From Novosphingobium sp. NDB2Meth1 (GTDB taxonomy: Bacteria; Pseudomonadota; Alphaproteobacteria; Sphingomonadales; Sphingomonadaceae), in the NCBI RefSeq assembly GCF_900117425.1, contig NZ_FPEH01000011.1, positions 372,001 to 436,000 of the forward strand: DNA of 64,000 nucleotides, read 5' to 3'. The notes below the pieces were generated by a model. The model saw nothing but the letters and a program-made list of their open reading frames with translations. It was not told the origin of the DNA and did not search any database. Below, one piece after another: positions 1 through 9,688 of this stretch (positions within the stretch are counted from its first letter, which is position 1; each line of letters begins with the position of its first letter). The translations under genes were made by a program, and so were the position numbers.

Positions 1-1217
1 TTGTCGATCAGCAGCGTGACGACAGTATCCTTGAACTCGACGTCGCGCTCGATCTTGTAGGACAGCGAATGGCCGGGCGAGATGACGACGCGGGCCAGCC
101 GCGCGGCGTCAAGCAGGCCTTCCTCCTGGTCGAAATCCCACGAGCGGTTCTGCTGCGCCATGAGGCGGCGCTGGAGGCGGTTGGCAAGGCGGGTGACAAT
201 GCCCTGCAGGCCCTTGAGCTGCGCATCGAGATAGGCGCGCAGGCGGGTGAGCTCTTCCTCGTCGCACAGCTCGGTGGCGGAGACGACCTCGTCGAACTGG
301 GTGGTGTAGGCCTTGTATTCCCAGCTTTCCGGCAGGTCGGTCCACGGCCGGTTGGGGCGCGTGGGGAGCATGCCCTCGTCGCCTTCGTCGGCCATGTCGG
401 CATCGGCGGTGTCTTCCGAAGTCTCGGTCTGCTCCTGCTCCTCGCCCTGCTCGTCGCCTTCGGTCGTGTCACCCGCGACTTCGCTGGGCTGCTGCTCGGC
501 GCCGTCGTCGGAGGCGTCGGGCTGGTCCTCGGCCTGATCGTCGGCCTGCTCGCCCTCGTCCTCGTCGCCGCCGTCATCAGCCTCGTCGGTCGCCTTGGTG
601 AGATCGAGATGGCCGAGCATTTCGAGCGCGAGGTTCTGGAACGCCTTCTGGTCGCCGAGCAGATCGGCAAGGCCCTCGATATCGGCCCCGGCGCGCGCTT
701 CGATCCAGCTGCGCACCATCGCGGTGCCGACTTCGGCGGCCTGCGGCACCGGCTGGCCTGTCAGCCTCTCGCGCACCAGCATGGCGAGCGCGGTGGGCAG
801 CGGCACGTCTTCCGGGCGGATCGCGCGGGTGATCGGATCGGAGGCGAGGCGCATGGTCGTCGCGGCATCGAGGTTGCCGCGAATACCCGCATATCCATCC
901 GACCCGAGTGCTTCGTAGCGGACCTGCTCGACCGCGTCGTAGCACGCGCGGGCGAGCGGCTCGACCGGTGCGCCGCGGCCGTGCAGGCCCTCGTCGTGCA
1001 GGCGCAGCTTGAGCGCCATGCCATCGGCAAACCCGCGCGCTTCAGCCACTTGCGCCGCCGGGAGCGCGCGCCCGGGCATCGGCAGGCGCAGGTTCGTCCC
1101 CGTCTGGCTCGGCGCGTCGGCGGTCCAGGCGACTTCGAGCTCGGGCACATCCGCCACGGCGCGCGCGGTGCCGGCGAGAACGGAGCGGAACTGGTCGAGG
1201 GGGCTTTCGTCAGCCAA
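1..1217 (-). CDS. cobT: Cobaltochelatase subunit CobT, 5' part (gene runs off the window start)
   Basis: CobT works with CobS as the AAA+/VWA chaperone of aerobic cobaltochelatase, which inserts cobalt into hydrogenobyrinic acid diamide for cobalamin. About 405 residues are visible. They comprise an N-terminal helical region, a very acidic linker (about residues 210-281, mostly Asp, Glu and Gln), and the start of the VWA domain, ending in VTLLID at the first MIDAS aspartate exactly at the window edge. No ATG fits. An in-frame TGA lies a few codons upstream, so TTG at 1217 ([10 protein letters not shown]) is the first usable start. It lies 27 bp downstream of tal on the same strand, probably one transcript. 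CobS is not in view. Identity is confident from the acidic linker and the remembered family sequence; the start codon is inferred. Confidence 0.85.
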   Translation of the reverse strand, partial: MADESPLDQFRSVLAGTARAVADVPELEVAWTADAPSQTGTNLRLPMPGRALPAAQVAEARGFADGMALKLRLHDEGLHGRGAPVEPLARACYDAVEQVRYEALGSDGYAGIRGNLDAATTMRLASDPITRAIRPEDVPLPTALAMLVRERLTGQPVPQAAEVGTAMVRSWIEARAGADIEGLADLLGDQKAFQNLALEMLGHLDLTKATDEADDGGDEDEGEQADDQAEDQPDASDDGAEQQPSEVAGDTTEGDEQGEEQEQTETSEDTADADMADEGDEGMLPTRPNRPWTDLPESWEYKAYTTQFDEVVSATELCDEEELTRLRAYLDAQLKGLQGIVTRLANRLQRRLMAQQNRSWDFDQEEGLLDAARLARVVISPGHSLSYKIERDVEFKDTVVTLLID

Positions 1218-1244
1218 GGTCTGTCTTCATCCGTCGAAAATCGA

Positions 1245-1898
1245 TCAGCCGATGCTCTGCCCCGTCTTGGCCCAGTCCGCAAGGAAGCCTTCGATGCCCT
1301 TGTCGGTCAGGACATGCTTGAACAGACCCTTGATGACCGCCGGCGGCGCGGTGATCACGTCGGCACCGATCTTGGCGCTCTCAAGCACGTGGACCCCGTG
1401 GCGAATCGAGGCAACGAGGATTTCCGTGCCGAAAGCGTAGTTGTCATAGATCAGGCGGATGTCGCGAATGAGGTCCATGCCATCGAAGCCGTTGTCGTCA
1501 TGCCGGCCGACGAAGGGCGAGATGAACGTCGCCCCGGCCTTGGCGGCGAGCAGCGCCTGGTTGGCCGAGAAGCACAGCGTGACATTGACCATCGTGCCGT
1601 CGCCGGTGAGCGCCTTGCAGGTCTTGAGGCCATCGATGGTGAGCGGCACCTTGATGCAGACGTTGTCGGCGATCTTCCGCAGGATTTCCGCCTCGCGCAT
1701 CATGCCGGCATGATCGAGCGCGACGACTTCGGCCGAGACCGGGCCCGACGTTAGACCGCAGATCTCGCGGGTGACTTCGATGAAGTCGCGCCCCGCCTTG
1801 GCGATCAGCGAGGGATTGGTGGTCACGCCGTCGAGCAGGCCCGTCGAGGCAAGATCGGCAATCTCGGCAGTATCGGCAGTATCGACAAAGAATTTCAT
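1245..1898 (-). CDS. tal: Small transaldolase / fructose-6-phosphate aldolase family protein
   Basis: 217 residues, the usual length of the short MipB/TalC-type class I aldolases, which form a single TIM barrel. The start [13 protein letters not shown] and the stretch GVTTNPSL are family hallmarks. The Schiff-base lysine is K83 in CIKVPLT. It moves a dihydroxyacetone unit between sugar phosphates in the non-oxidative pentose phosphate pathway; transaldolase rather than true fructose-6-phosphate aldolase activity is likely in this group, but sequence alone does not settle it. It is the promoter-proximal gene of a tal-cobT pair and is divergent from priA, with a 118-bp shared upstream region. 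Confidence 0.9.
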   Translation of the reverse strand: MKFFVDTADTAEIADLASTGLLDGVTTNPSLIAKAGRDFIEVTREICGLTSGPVSAEVVALDHAGMMREAEILRKIADNVCIKVPLTIDGLKTCKALTGDGTMVNVTLCFSANQALLAAKAGATFISPFVGRHDDNGFDGMDLIRDIRLIYDNYAFGTEILVASIRHGVHVLESAKIGADVITAPPAVIKGLFKHVLTDKGIEGFLADWAKTGQSIG

Positions 1899-2016
1899 CG
1901 GCTTGTCCCTCGGCTGATTCCCGTACCCTATAGCGCGGGTGGCGGCGCTTTGTACCTGTCATTCTTCCCCAAGCGGGTGTCGGTGAGACTTTGCCCCGAA
2001 GGGCGCGAATGCCTAG

Positions 2017-4191
2017 ATGGTGCCAATGACCCGCGTCCGCTGCATCGTCTTCAACGCCGCCCTCGGCGCGCTCGACTACCGGGTGCCGACCGGGATGGAC
2101 GCGCCGCCGGGAAGCGTGGTCGTGCTGCCGCTGGGGCCGCGCCAGATCCTTGGGCTTGTGTGGGACGAAGGCGAGCTGCCGGGCGACGACTATCCGGAAC
2201 ACAAGCTGCGCGCCGTGCTCGAAGTGCTGCCGGTACCGCCGCTTCCGGCCCCGCTGCGGCGGCTGATCAGCTGGTGCGCGGACTATTACCTCGCACCTCT
2301 GTCCGCCGTGGCGCGGATGGCGCTCTCCAGCAGCGCGGCGCTTAAGGGCGGCGGGACCGTCACTGAATACCGCCTCACTGGCGAAGAACCCGCGCGGATG
2401 ACACCGCAGCGCCTGCAGGCGCTCGATCTGCTGCAGGGCGAGCAGGCGACGATGCGCGAACTGGCGGAAATCGCCGGGGTCTCCGAAGCCGTGCTGCGCG
2501 GGATGCTGGGACAAGGCCTGCTGGAGCCGGTACTGGTCGACAGCGACCGGCCCTACCCCGCGCCCGATCCGCAGTTCGCCGCGCCTGATCTCGCCGAGCA
2601 GCAGGCCGCTGCGGCGGCGGATATGGTGGCGGCTGTCAAGGCGCACCGGTTCCAGCCGTTCCTGCTCGACGGCGTGACCGGCTCGGGCAAGACCGAGACC
2701 TATTTCGAAGCGGTGGCGGCAGCCTTGGAGGCGGGGCGGCAAGTGCTGGTGCTGCTCCCCGAAATCGCGCTGACGGCAGCCTTTCTCAGCCGGTTTGAAA
2801 AGCGGTTCGGGACCCAGCCGGTCACCTGGCATTCCTCGCTCAAGGCATCCGAGCGGCGGCGGGCGTGGCGGCAGGTGGCGTTCGGCGGCGCCAGAGTGGT
2901 GGTCGGCGCGCGCTCGGCGCTGTTCCTGCCGTTTGCCGATCTCGGGCTCATCGTGGTCGACGAGGCGCACGAGATCGCGTTCAAGCAGGACGACGGGGTG
3001 CGCTACAATGCCCGCGATGTCGCGGTGATGCGCGGGCACTTCGAAGCGGTGCCGGTGGTGCTGGCAAGCGCCACCCCCGCGCTTGAAAGCCTGCAGATGG
3101 CCGAGGCGGGACGCTACACGCGGCTGGTGCTGCCGAGCCGCTTCGGCGGAGCGCTGCTGCCGAAGATCGCGGTGGTGAACCTCACCGAAATGCAGCCGCC
3201 GCGCGGGCGCTGGCTGGCGCCGCCGCTGGTCGAAGCGCTGGCGGACCGGCTGGACAAGGGCGAGCAGAGCCTGCTGTTCCTCAACCGCCGAGGCTATGCA
3301 CCGCTGACGCTGTGCCGGCACTGCGGCTTCCGCTTCAAGTGCCCCAACTGCTCGGCATGGCTGGTCGAGCACCGGCTCTCGCAGCGGCTTGCCTGCCATC
3401 ACTGCGGGCACGAAGTGCCGCCGCCGCCGGTCTGCCCGGAATGCGGCGAGCCCGATTGCCTGGTCGCCTGCGGACCGGGGGTCGAGCGCATTGCCGACGA
3501 AGTGGGCGAATTGATGCCCGGTGCCCGCGTGGCGGTGGTCACCTCCGATACGCTTGCCAGCCCAGCGGCGGCGGCGGAGTTCGTCGCGCAGGCCGAGGCG
3601 AAAGCGATCGACGTGATTGTCGGCACCCAGCTCGTCACCAAGGGGTTCCACTTTCCCGAGCTGACCTTGGTCGGCGTGGTCGATGCGGACATGGGGCTCG
3701 ATGGCGGGGACCTGCGCGCGGCGGAGCGCACCTACCAGCAGATCGCCCAAGTCGCAGGCCGCGCCGGACGCGGGGCCAAGCCGGGCGAAGTGCTGATCCA
3801 GACGCGGCATCCCAAGGCCGCCGTGATCGCCGCGCTCGCGAGCGGCGACCGCGATGCGTTCTACGCCGCCGAAACCGAAGCGCGGCGCGAGGCGGGTGCT
3901 CCGCCGTTCGGGCGTTGGGCGGCGATCATCGTCTCGAGCGAGGACGAGGCCGAAGCGCGCGATGCGGCCCGCGCCATCGGCGGCGCCCAGCCCAGGGAGC
4001 CGGGCGTCCTCATCCTCGGTCCGGCCCCGGCGCCGCTCTCCCTGCTGCGCGGCCGGCACCGCTACCGCCTGCTGATCGCGGCGCGCCGCACGGCCGAAGT
4101 GCAGAAGCTGATCAAGGGCTGGCTCGCCCCGCTGCGCTTCCCGCCGGGGGTGCGGGTGGCGGTCGATATCGACCCCTATTCGTTCGTCTGA
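2017..4191 (+). CDS. priA: Primosomal protein N' (replication restart helicase PriA)
   Basis: 724 residues. PriA recognises stalled or repaired forks and reloads DnaB. Order seen: N-terminal 3'-DNA-binding and winged-helix region (1-about 200), Walker A GVTGSGKT at 219-226, DEAH box at 315-318, then a zinc-binding insertion rich in CxxC pairs (CRHCGF, CPNC, CHHCG, CPECGEPDC at about 435-490), and the helicase C-terminal motifs including QVAGRAGRG. All expected domains are present. The start MVPMTRVRC at 2017 is the first ATG; the ATG three codons later is possible. The 3' end overlaps the convergent kinase gene by 16 bp. Confidence 0.95.
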   Translation: MVPMTRVRCIVFNAALGALDYRVPTGMDAPPGSVVVLPLGPRQILGLVWDEGELPGDDYPEHKLRAVLEVLPVPPLPAPLRRLISWCADYYLAPLSAVARMALSSSAALKGGGTVTEYRLTGEEPARMTPQRLQALDLLQGEQATMRELAEIAGVSEAVLRGMLGQGLLEPVLVDSDRPYPAPDPQFAAPDLAEQQAAAAADMVAAVKAHRFQPFLLDGVTGSGKTETYFEAVAAALEAGRQVLVLLPEIALTAAFLSRFEKRFGTQPVTWHSSLKASERRRAWRQVAFGGARVVVGARSALFLPFADLGLIVVDEAHEIAFKQDDGVRYNARDVAVMRGHFEAVPVVLASATPALESLQMAEAGRYTRLVLPSRFGGALLPKIAVVNLTEMQPPRGRWLAPPLVEALADRLDKGEQSLLFLNRRGYAPLTLCRHCGFRFKCPNCSAWLVEHRLSQRLACHHCGHEVPPPPVCPECGEPDCLVACGPGVERIADEVGELMPGARVAVVTSDTLASPAAAAEFVAQAEAKAIDVIVGTQLVTKGFHFPELTLVGVVDADMGLDGGDLRAAERTYQQIAQVAGRAGRGAKPGEVLIQTRHPKAAVIAALASGDRDAFYAAETEARREAGAPPFGRWAAIIVSSEDEAEARDAARAIGGAQPREPGVLILGPAPAPLSLLRGRHRYRLLIAARRTAEVQKLIKGWLAPLRFPPGVRVAVDIDPYSFV

Positions 4192-5081
4192 GCCGCGTAG
4201 CGAACCGCGCCGATGCTGTGGTCCGCGCCGAGCGGGATCACCACATCGGCCCGGTCCGGCAAGTCTGCCAGCAGATGCCGCGTCAACCGTTCATAGTGCC
4301 GCACAAAGCGGGCGACTTCGGCGTCCGACATCCCGCTGCCGGTGCGCGCGCGCAGCTTGGCCTCCTGCAATTGCCGCCAGCCGAGCACGGCGCTGAAGTC
4401 AGGCGCCTGCAGCATGATCACAAGATCCGTCCCATCGAGCAATGGCCGGTAGGGTCCGGCAAGCGCCGTGTTGACATGGCGGCGCCAGATGCCCGCCGTA
4501 TCCTCCTCGGCTTCGAGCCAGTTGATCGGCGGGCCGAGCTTGTCTTCCGATTGCGGGCGCGCGGCCACGCACCAGCCTTCGAACAGGAGGATATCGACCG
4601 GAGCGGTCAGGGTGGGCCATTCTCGCACCGGCGCGCGGTCGTCGATGGCCTTGTCAAAGCGCGGCAGCTTGAGGCCTGCCTGCCCGGCGCGCACCCGATC
4701 GAACAGCGCGAGGCCGAGCGCGGCATCATGCGTCCCCGGTACGCCGCGCGTGGCAAACAGCGGATGGACTTCGCGCGCAAGGTCCATGCGTTCGCGGCGC
4801 GTGAGGTAGAGATCATCGAGGGAAAGCGTCGCGGCGTGCAGTCCGTGTTCCTGCAGGAGCAGCACTTCGAGCATGCGGCACAGCGTGGACTTGCCGCTGC
4901 CCTGCGAGCCGCTGACGCCGACGATCAGCGGACCACCCGCCACTGCCGCGCGCGCCGCGATATAAACGGCCAGCGAGCGCCAATGCTGATCGATGGTTTT
5001 GCGGTAGCTGGCAGGAAGTCCATCCGTCGCAACCAGCGCGTCGAGCGTTTCGGACAGGCCAGCCTGCTCAGGTTTCGACAC
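4176..5081 (-). CDS. P-loop kinase, glycerate-kinase-like
   Basis: 301 residues from a GTG start at 5081 (VSKPEQAGLS), chosen because a strong GGAGGAGGG lies about 9 nt upstream and the nearby ATG is out of frame. The P-loop GVSGSQGSGKST is at about 55-66, followed by the switch-like segment LSLDDLYLTRRER and the GTHD and LLFEGWCV motifs. These match the uridine kinase/phosphoribulokinase-like family that includes plant-type D-glycerate 3-kinase, which phosphorylates glycerate for entry into glycolysis. Substrate is inferred from family only. The 3' end overlaps priA by 16 bp, tail to tail. Its 5' side faces the GH43 gene, with about 100 bp holding both promoters. Confidence 0.75.
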   Translation of the reverse strand: MSKPEQAGLSETLDALVATDGLPASYRKTIDQHWRSLAVYIAARAAVAGGPLIVGVSGSQGSGKSTLCRMLEVLLLQEHGLHAATLSLDDLYLTRRERMDLAREVHPLFATRGVPGTHDAALGLALFDRVRAGQAGLKLPRFDKAIDDRAPVREWPTLTAPVDILLFEGWCVAARPQSEDKLGPPINWLEAEEDTAGIWRRHVNTALAGPYRPLLDGTDLVIMLQAPDFSAVLGWRQLQEAKLRARTGSGMSDAEVARFVRHYERLTRHLLADLPDRADVVIPLGADHSIGAVRYAAQTNE

Positions 5082-5186
5082 GCATGACGTCCCTCCTCCA
5101 CGAAAGGTAAACTCCATTTTGACGTCGGTTGCCAGCGTGTCACCCGCTGAATATAGAACCAACATTCTAATAAAAGGATGGCCGGG

Positions 5187-6818
5187 ATGGAATCGCGCAG
5201 AAACATCATGAAACTGGGACTGGCCGGCGCGGTTGCGAGTGGCAGCGGGTTCGCGCCGCGCGCCGCAAAGGCGGGGCCGCTCACCCCGACCTGCTCGGCG
5301 CCGCCGCAATGGGCGCGCGGCATCGAGGGGCAGCGCCGGGCCGATCTCGGCAACGGGACCTATCTCAATCCCGTCCTCTCCGGGGACTACCCCGATCCCT
5401 CCGTCCTCAAGGACGGCGACGACTACTACATGACGCATTCGTCGTTCGATTCCGCGCCGGGACTGCTGATCTGGCACTCGCGCGATCTGGTGAACTGGCA
5501 GCCGCTGAAGCCCGCCCTCCCCCGCCCGCTGGGCACGGTCTTCGCGGTCGATATCGCCAAGCACGACGGGCGCTATTTCATCTACATCCCCTTTATGAAG
5601 GCGCCGTGGTCGGAGGGCCTGCCGAGCTTTGCCAATATCTACGTGATCCGCGCGCCATCGATGGAGGGGCCGTGGAGCGAGCCGATCGACCTCAAGATCG
5701 GCGGTCTGATCGATCCGGGTCACGTGGTGGGCGAGGATGGCCAGCGCTATCTGTTCTTCAACGATGGCAAGCGGGTGAAGCTGACACCGGATGGGCTCGC
5801 CACCGCAGGGCCGGTCGAGACGGTCTACGAGGCCTGGCGCTATCCCGATGACTGGATCACCGAGGCGTACTCGCCGGAAGGGCCCAAGCTGTTCCGCCGG
5901 GGCGCGTACTTCTACCTCGTCAACGCGGTCGGCGGCACGAGCGGCCCGCCGACGGGGCACATGATCGTCGCCGCCCGCTCCCGATCCATCAACGGACCGT
6001 GGGAGCATTGCCCGCACAATCCGATCCAGCGCACGCAGTCGCGCGCCGAGATGTGGTGGTCACGCGGGCATGCGACCTGCGTCGAAGGGCCGGGCGGGCA
6101 GTGGTACATGGTCTATCACGGCTTCGAGAACGGCTATCTCACACTCGGGCGGCAGACCTTGCTCGAGCCGATCGAATGGACGGCGGACGGCTGGTTCCGG
6201 GCCAGAGGCGGCGATCTGTCGAAGCCCCTCCCCAAGCCGTTGGCGCAAGGCGTACCGCACGGCATGCCGCATTCGGACGACTTCACCAGCGACCGGCTGG
6301 GCACCTTGTGGAACCTCTATGGCAGCGCGCCCGGTGAGGCGAAGCGGGTCCACGCGGGCGGCGGTGCGCTGGTGCTGGAGGCAGAGGGCAAAGGCCCGGC
6401 GGACGGCACCGTGCTGACCCAGCAAGTGGGCGACCGGGCCTACGAGATCACCGTCGAGGTCGAACTGGACGGCGCAGCGACCGGCGGCCTGCTGCTGTTC
6501 TTCGACGACCGCCTGTTCCTCGGCATGGGCATCGATGGCCAGCGCATGACCAGCTATCGCGGCGGCAAGGCCTCCTACTGGCCCGAACCCGCACGGCCCG
6601 CGCGGCGGATGTGGCTGCGCATCTCCTGCGAAGACCAGATCGCGACCTTCCACTACAGCCTCGACGGCAAGGCCTGGACACGCCACGGCGTGCGCAGCGA
6701 GGTTTCCGGCTATAACGCGAATACGGTCGACAACCTCCTCAGCCTGCGCCCGGCACTGTTTGCGGCGGGTGACGGCGCGGTGCGGTTTCGCGGCTTCCGC
6801 TATCGCGCGCTGGGGTGA
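5187..6818 (+). CDS. Exported glycoside hydrolase family 43 protein
   Basis: About 543 residues from the ATG at 5187, preferred because AAAAGG lies 8-9 nt upstream; an in-frame ATG at 5178 abuts that motif. The N-terminus ESRRNIMKLGLAGAVASG is a twin-arginine signal, so the enzyme should be exported folded. The five-bladed propeller carries the GH43 triad: Asp in YPDPSV, Asp in LIDPGHVV and Glu in YSPEGPKL. A C-terminal beta-sandwich starts near SDDFTSDRLGTLW, as in xylosidase/arabinofuranosidase members. It probably removes xylosyl or arabinosyl residues from plant polysaccharide; the exact sugar is not predictable. It stands alone, divergent from the kinase gene. Confidence 0.82.
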   Translation: MESRRNIMKLGLAGAVASGSGFAPRAAKAGPLTPTCSAPPQWARGIEGQRRADLGNGTYLNPVLSGDYPDPSVLKDGDDYYMTHSSFDSAPGLLIWHSRDLVNWQPLKPALPRPLGTVFAVDIAKHDGRYFIYIPFMKAPWSEGLPSFANIYVIRAPSMEGPWSEPIDLKIGGLIDPGHVVGEDGQRYLFFNDGKRVKLTPDGLATAGPVETVYEAWRYPDDWITEAYSPEGPKLFRRGAYFYLVNAVGGTSGPPTGHMIVAARSRSINGPWEHCPHNPIQRTQSRAEMWWSRGHATCVEGPGGQWYMVYHGFENGYLTLGRQTLLEPIEWTADGWFRARGGDLSKPLPKPLAQGVPHGMPHSDDFTSDRLGTLWNLYGSAPGEAKRVHAGGGALVLEAEGKGPADGTVLTQQVGDRAYEITVEVELDGAATGGLLLFFDDRLFLGMGIDGQRMTSYRGGKASYWPEPARPARRMWLRISCEDQIATFHYSLDGKAWTRHGVRSEVSGYNANTVDNLLSLRPALFAAGDGAVRFRGFRYRALG

Positions 6819-6831
6819 GCTCCCCTCTCCC

Positions 6832-7335
6832 CTACCCCTCCAGCAGCGCCGCCGCCTGCAGCAGGCGGTTGCCGTGGTCGGTTTCCTCCTTGCCGTTGGC
6901 GCGCAGGAGGGCGGCGGCTTCATCGTTGCCGATGCTGGCGGCCCAGCCTTCGTAGAGCGTTTCGCCATCGAATTCGGTCTGGGCGAGCTTGCGGAGCGCT
7001 TCGGGCGTCAGTTCGCCAATGGGGAACGCGCCGCCGGCGAGATAGGGGTTGGCGTCGGCCTCGGGGGGCGTGAAGTCCTCGCCCGTCAGTACCTTGAGCA
7101 CAGCGGCAGCGCGGCGGGCGTGGAGGAATTCCTCGTCGCCATTGGTGCGCAGCAGGTCTGCCACCGCCGGGTTTTCGGCATTGGCGGCGGTCGCGCGGTA
7201 GAGTTCCTTGCTGGCGGCTTCGACGAGGCACATGACCTTGATGTCCGTCACGGTCGGCGCGGTGACGGTGCCGATGTGGGCGAAGGCCTCGCCGATGGTT
7301 TGCGGCATGCCCGGCTCGAGGGTGACGGTGGTCAT
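6832..7335 (-). CDS. Ferritin-like (rubrerythrin-type) diiron four-helix protein
   Basis: 167 residues with the four-helix diiron pattern: Glu in VEAASKELYR (about 39-44), ExxH at E69-H72 (EFLH), Glu in EFDGETLYE (121-125) and ExxH at E151-H154 (ETDH). The family binds two irons and handles peroxide or oxygen. No rubredoxin CxxC domain and no signal peptide are seen, so it is probably cytoplasmic. It converges on the GH43 gene with only 13 bp between stops. The role in oxidative stress is inferred from the fold. Confidence 0.72.
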   Translation of the reverse strand: MTTVTLEPGMPQTIGEAFAHIGTVTAPTVTDIKVMCLVEAASKELYRATAANAENPAVADLLRTNGDEEFLHARRAAAVLKVLTGEDFTPPEADANPYLAGGAFPIGELTPEALRKLAQTEFDGETLYEGWAASIGNDEAAALLRANGKEETDHGNRLLQAAALLEG

Positions 7336-7440
7336 TGGCTATCTCCCGGTGTTTCTGATTCCACCGGAAGATACATCACCCCCGCCCCCGATGGGAAGGC
7401 GATTTAATCGCTCGGCTAAAAGGGTAGTCCCCTCACGCGG

Positions 7441-7466
7441 GCCCTCTCCCCTCAAGGGGAGAGGGC
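7441..7466. terminator. Perfect GC-rich hairpin after ogt
   Basis: GCCCTCTCCCCT (7441-7452) and AGGGGAGAGGGC (7455-7466) pair perfectly over 12 bp with a 2-nt loop, immediately after the ogt stop codon. There is no clear U-run on the ogt strand, so it may act as a 3'-end stabiliser or intergenic repeat rather than a classic terminator. Confidence 0.5.
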
Positions 7467-8017
7467 TATAGAAGGAGCAGCGCGCCCTCGCGCTGGAGCA
7501 GCTTGGCCTTGATCTCGAGGCCCCAGGCATAGCCGCCGAGGCTGCCATCGCTGCGGATCACGCGGTGGCAGGGGATCAGCAGCGAGACGTGGTTGGCGCC
7601 GTTGGCCGAGCCTGCTGCCCGCACCGCGCCCGGGCGGCCCACTTCGGCGGCGAGCTGGGCGTACGTGCGCGTCTCGCCCTTGGGAATGCGGCGCAGCGCC
7701 TGCCACACGCTTTGCTGGAAGGGCGTGCCGGAGACGTCGACGGGGATGTGGTCGAAGTCCGTCTCGCCGGGGGCTTCGGCGGCCTTGATGATTTCGGCGA
7801 GCAGTGCAGCGAACGAGGCACCGCCTTGCACCAGTTCGGCATTCGGGAAGCGCTCGGCGAGGACAGCGGGGTCTTCACCGAATGAAAGCCGCACGACGCC
7901 CTTGGCGCTCGCGGCGACGAGCATCGGGCCGAGCGAGGTTTGTGCCACGCCCCAGTGGATCACCGTGCCGCGGCCGCCATCGGTCCAGGCGGATGGGGTG
8001 GGATCGGTCTGCTTCAT
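7466..8017 (-). CDS. ogt: Methylated-DNA-protein-cysteine S-methyltransferase (Ogt/Ada C-terminal type)
   Basis: 183 residues. It removes methyl groups from O6-methylguanine onto its own cysteine. The active site is C150 in LIPCHRVIR, followed by DGSLGGYAWGLEIKAKLL, the standard signature, and TPFQQSVWQALRRIPKGETRTYAQLA is the DNA-binding winged helix. The start ATG at 8017 (MKQTDPTPSAW) fits the family; a longer open frame upstream is antisense to the protease gene and is not coding. It is divergent from the protease gene, with 102 bp between starts. Confidence 0.93.
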   Translation of the reverse strand: MKQTDPTPSAWTDGGRGTVIHWGVAQTSLGPMLVAASAKGVVRLSFGEDPAVLAERFPNAELVQGGASFAALLAEIIKAAEAPGETDFDHIPVDVSGTPFQQSVWQALRRIPKGETRTYAQLAAEVGRPGAVRAAGSANGANHVSLLIPCHRVIRSDGSLGGYAWGLEIKAKLLQREGALLLL

Positions 8018-8119
8018 GCCTCTGCTCCTGCTGCGGTGTATGGCGGCGATAGCGGCAGTGGCGTGACTACGCTTCCCGCCGCTTGCGGTCCAATCGATTC
8101 CCGGCAAGAACCGGCGTCG

Positions 8120-9688
8120 ATGCCTACTCTCCGCCGCCTGCTCGCCCTTCTTGCCGCATTCCTGATCGCCGCGCTGCCCGCTGCGGTCACGGCTGACCCG
8201 GCCGATATCGCCGCCGCCAGCCGGGGCGTCGTGCGGGTCGTGCTGATCCGCTACGATGGCGGCGCGGCGCAGCTCGTCAGCCACGGCACCGGCTTTGCCA
8301 TCGCGCCCGATCTCGTGGTGACCAACGCGCATGTCGTGGAAGACTTGCGCGACAGCGACGGGATCGTGGCGGGAGTCGTGCCGTCCGAAGGGCGCGGCGG
8401 TTTTGCCGCGACGATTGCCGCCTATTCGCCGCAGCGCGATCTCGCCCTGCTCAAGCTCAAACCCGGCACGTCGCTTGCCGCGCTGACGCTCTATTCCGGC
8501 GCGCCGGCAGACAGCCAGGAAGTCTATGCGGCAGGCTATCCCGGCAATGTCGACATGGCCGAGGGGCTTTCGATGGCCGACCTCGTCAGCCCGCAAGCGG
8601 CGGTGAAATCGCGCGGCTACATCTCGGCGGGACGCTCCAGCCGCGAATACGACACGATCCTGCACACCGCGCCGATCGGGGCGGGCAATTCGGGCGGGCC
8701 GCTGCTCGACGCCTGCGGGCGGGTGCTCGGGGTCAACAGCTTCGGCACCGTGAGCGAGAACACCACCGATTCGGCATTCTACTTCGCGATCTCGATGCGC
8801 GAGCTTGCGGCCTTTCTGCAGGGCGCGGGCGTAACCCCGCATGTCAGCGGCACGCCCTGCACGTCGCTCGCCGATCTCGACCGGGCGGACGCGGCGCGCG
8901 GGGCGGAAGATCAGGCGCGGCTGGCAGCGGAGGCGGACGCGCGCAAGGCGGCGCAGGCGGAGTTTGCCGCGAAGGCGCAGCACGATGCCGAACTGCAGAT
9001 CCTGTCCGAGCGGGACAACGGCCTTGCCATTGCTGCCGTGCTGCTGCTGGCTTCGTTCGCGGCGGGGGCCGCGGCATTCGTGTTCTACCAGCGCGGCAAG
9101 CAGCGCCAGCTCAAGATCGCGGGCGGCGCGGCGGGGCTGCTCTTGGTGGCGGCGGTGGGCACATGGCTGCTGCGGCCGCCGCTGAGCCTGATCGACGAAC
9201 GCGCGAAGGACATCATTGCCGAAGCCAAGGCGAAGAACGAGGCCGCTCCCGCGCCCGATGCCAGCAGCGCGGCGCCGGAAGCTCCGCAAAAGCTGGTCTG
9301 CGTGCTCGATCCGCAGCGCAGCCGGGTGACCGTCTCCGATGTGACCGATGTCCCGCTGACCTGGGCGCCGGGCGGCTGCGTCAACGGCAAGACCCAGTAC
9401 GGCCTCGCCGGCGACGGCTGGAGCCGCGTGCTGGTGCCGCAGGGCGAAGCGACGGTATCGATCACGCGCTTCGATCCCGACCGCCGCGAGTATACCGTCG
9501 AGCGCTATCTGATGGGCCTCGATGCGATGACCGCGCTGCGCGAGGCGCGCACCAGGCTCAAGGCCCCGGCCTGCGGGGCAGACGATGCGGCGGCCCGCGC
9601 GCTGGGCGAAGCGCAAGGCAGCATCCGCGCGCTGCTCCCCCCGGAACCCAACGAGCGACTGCGCTACAACTGCCATCCAGCACCCTGA
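8120..9688 (+). CDS. Membrane-anchored trypsin-like serine protease with two central TM segments
   Basis: 522 residues from MPTLRRLLALL at 8120. A signal peptide (about 1-25) is followed by a trypsin/DegP-like protease domain with the complete triad H71 (TNAHVVED), D107 (QRDLALLKL) and S191 (GAGNSGGPLL). An Ala/Glu-rich helical linker (about 258-295) leads to two hydrophobic segments (301-323 and 333-351), then a C-terminal extracytoplasmic domain with four cysteines. The two TM helices should put protease and C-terminal domain on the same, periplasmic side. No PDZ domain is seen, unlike DegP. Envelope quality control or signalling is inferred. Confidence 0.8.
   Translation: MPTLRRLLALLAAFLIAALPAAVTADPADIAAASRGVVRVVLIRYDGGAAQLVSHGTGFAIAPDLVVTNAHVVEDLRDSDGIVAGVVPSEGRGGFAATIAAYSPQRDLALLKLKPGTSLAALTLYSGAPADSQEVYAAGYPGNVDMAEGLSMADLVSPQAAVKSRGYISAGRSSREYDTILHTAPIGAGNSGGPLLDACGRVLGVNSFGTVSENTTDSAFYFAISMRELAAFLQGAGVTPHVSGTPCTSLADLDRADAARGAEDQARLAAEADARKAAQAEFAAKAQHDAELQILSERDNGLAIAAVLLLASFAAGAAAFVFYQRGKQRQLKIAGGAAGLLLVAAVGTWLLRPPLSLIDERAKDIIAEAKAKNEAAPAPDASSAAPEAPQKLVCVLDPQRSRVTVSDVTDVPLTWAPGGCVNGKTQYGLAGDGWSRVLVPQGEATVSITRFDPDRREYTVERYLMGLDAMTALREARTRLKAPACGADDAAARALGEAQGSIRALLPPEPNERLRYNCHPAP

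Noticed and set aside
69..1754. Long plus-strand open frame of 561 codons over cobT and tal
   Set aside because: It is the antisense shadow of two well-supported minus-strand genes, and the translation shows no domain.
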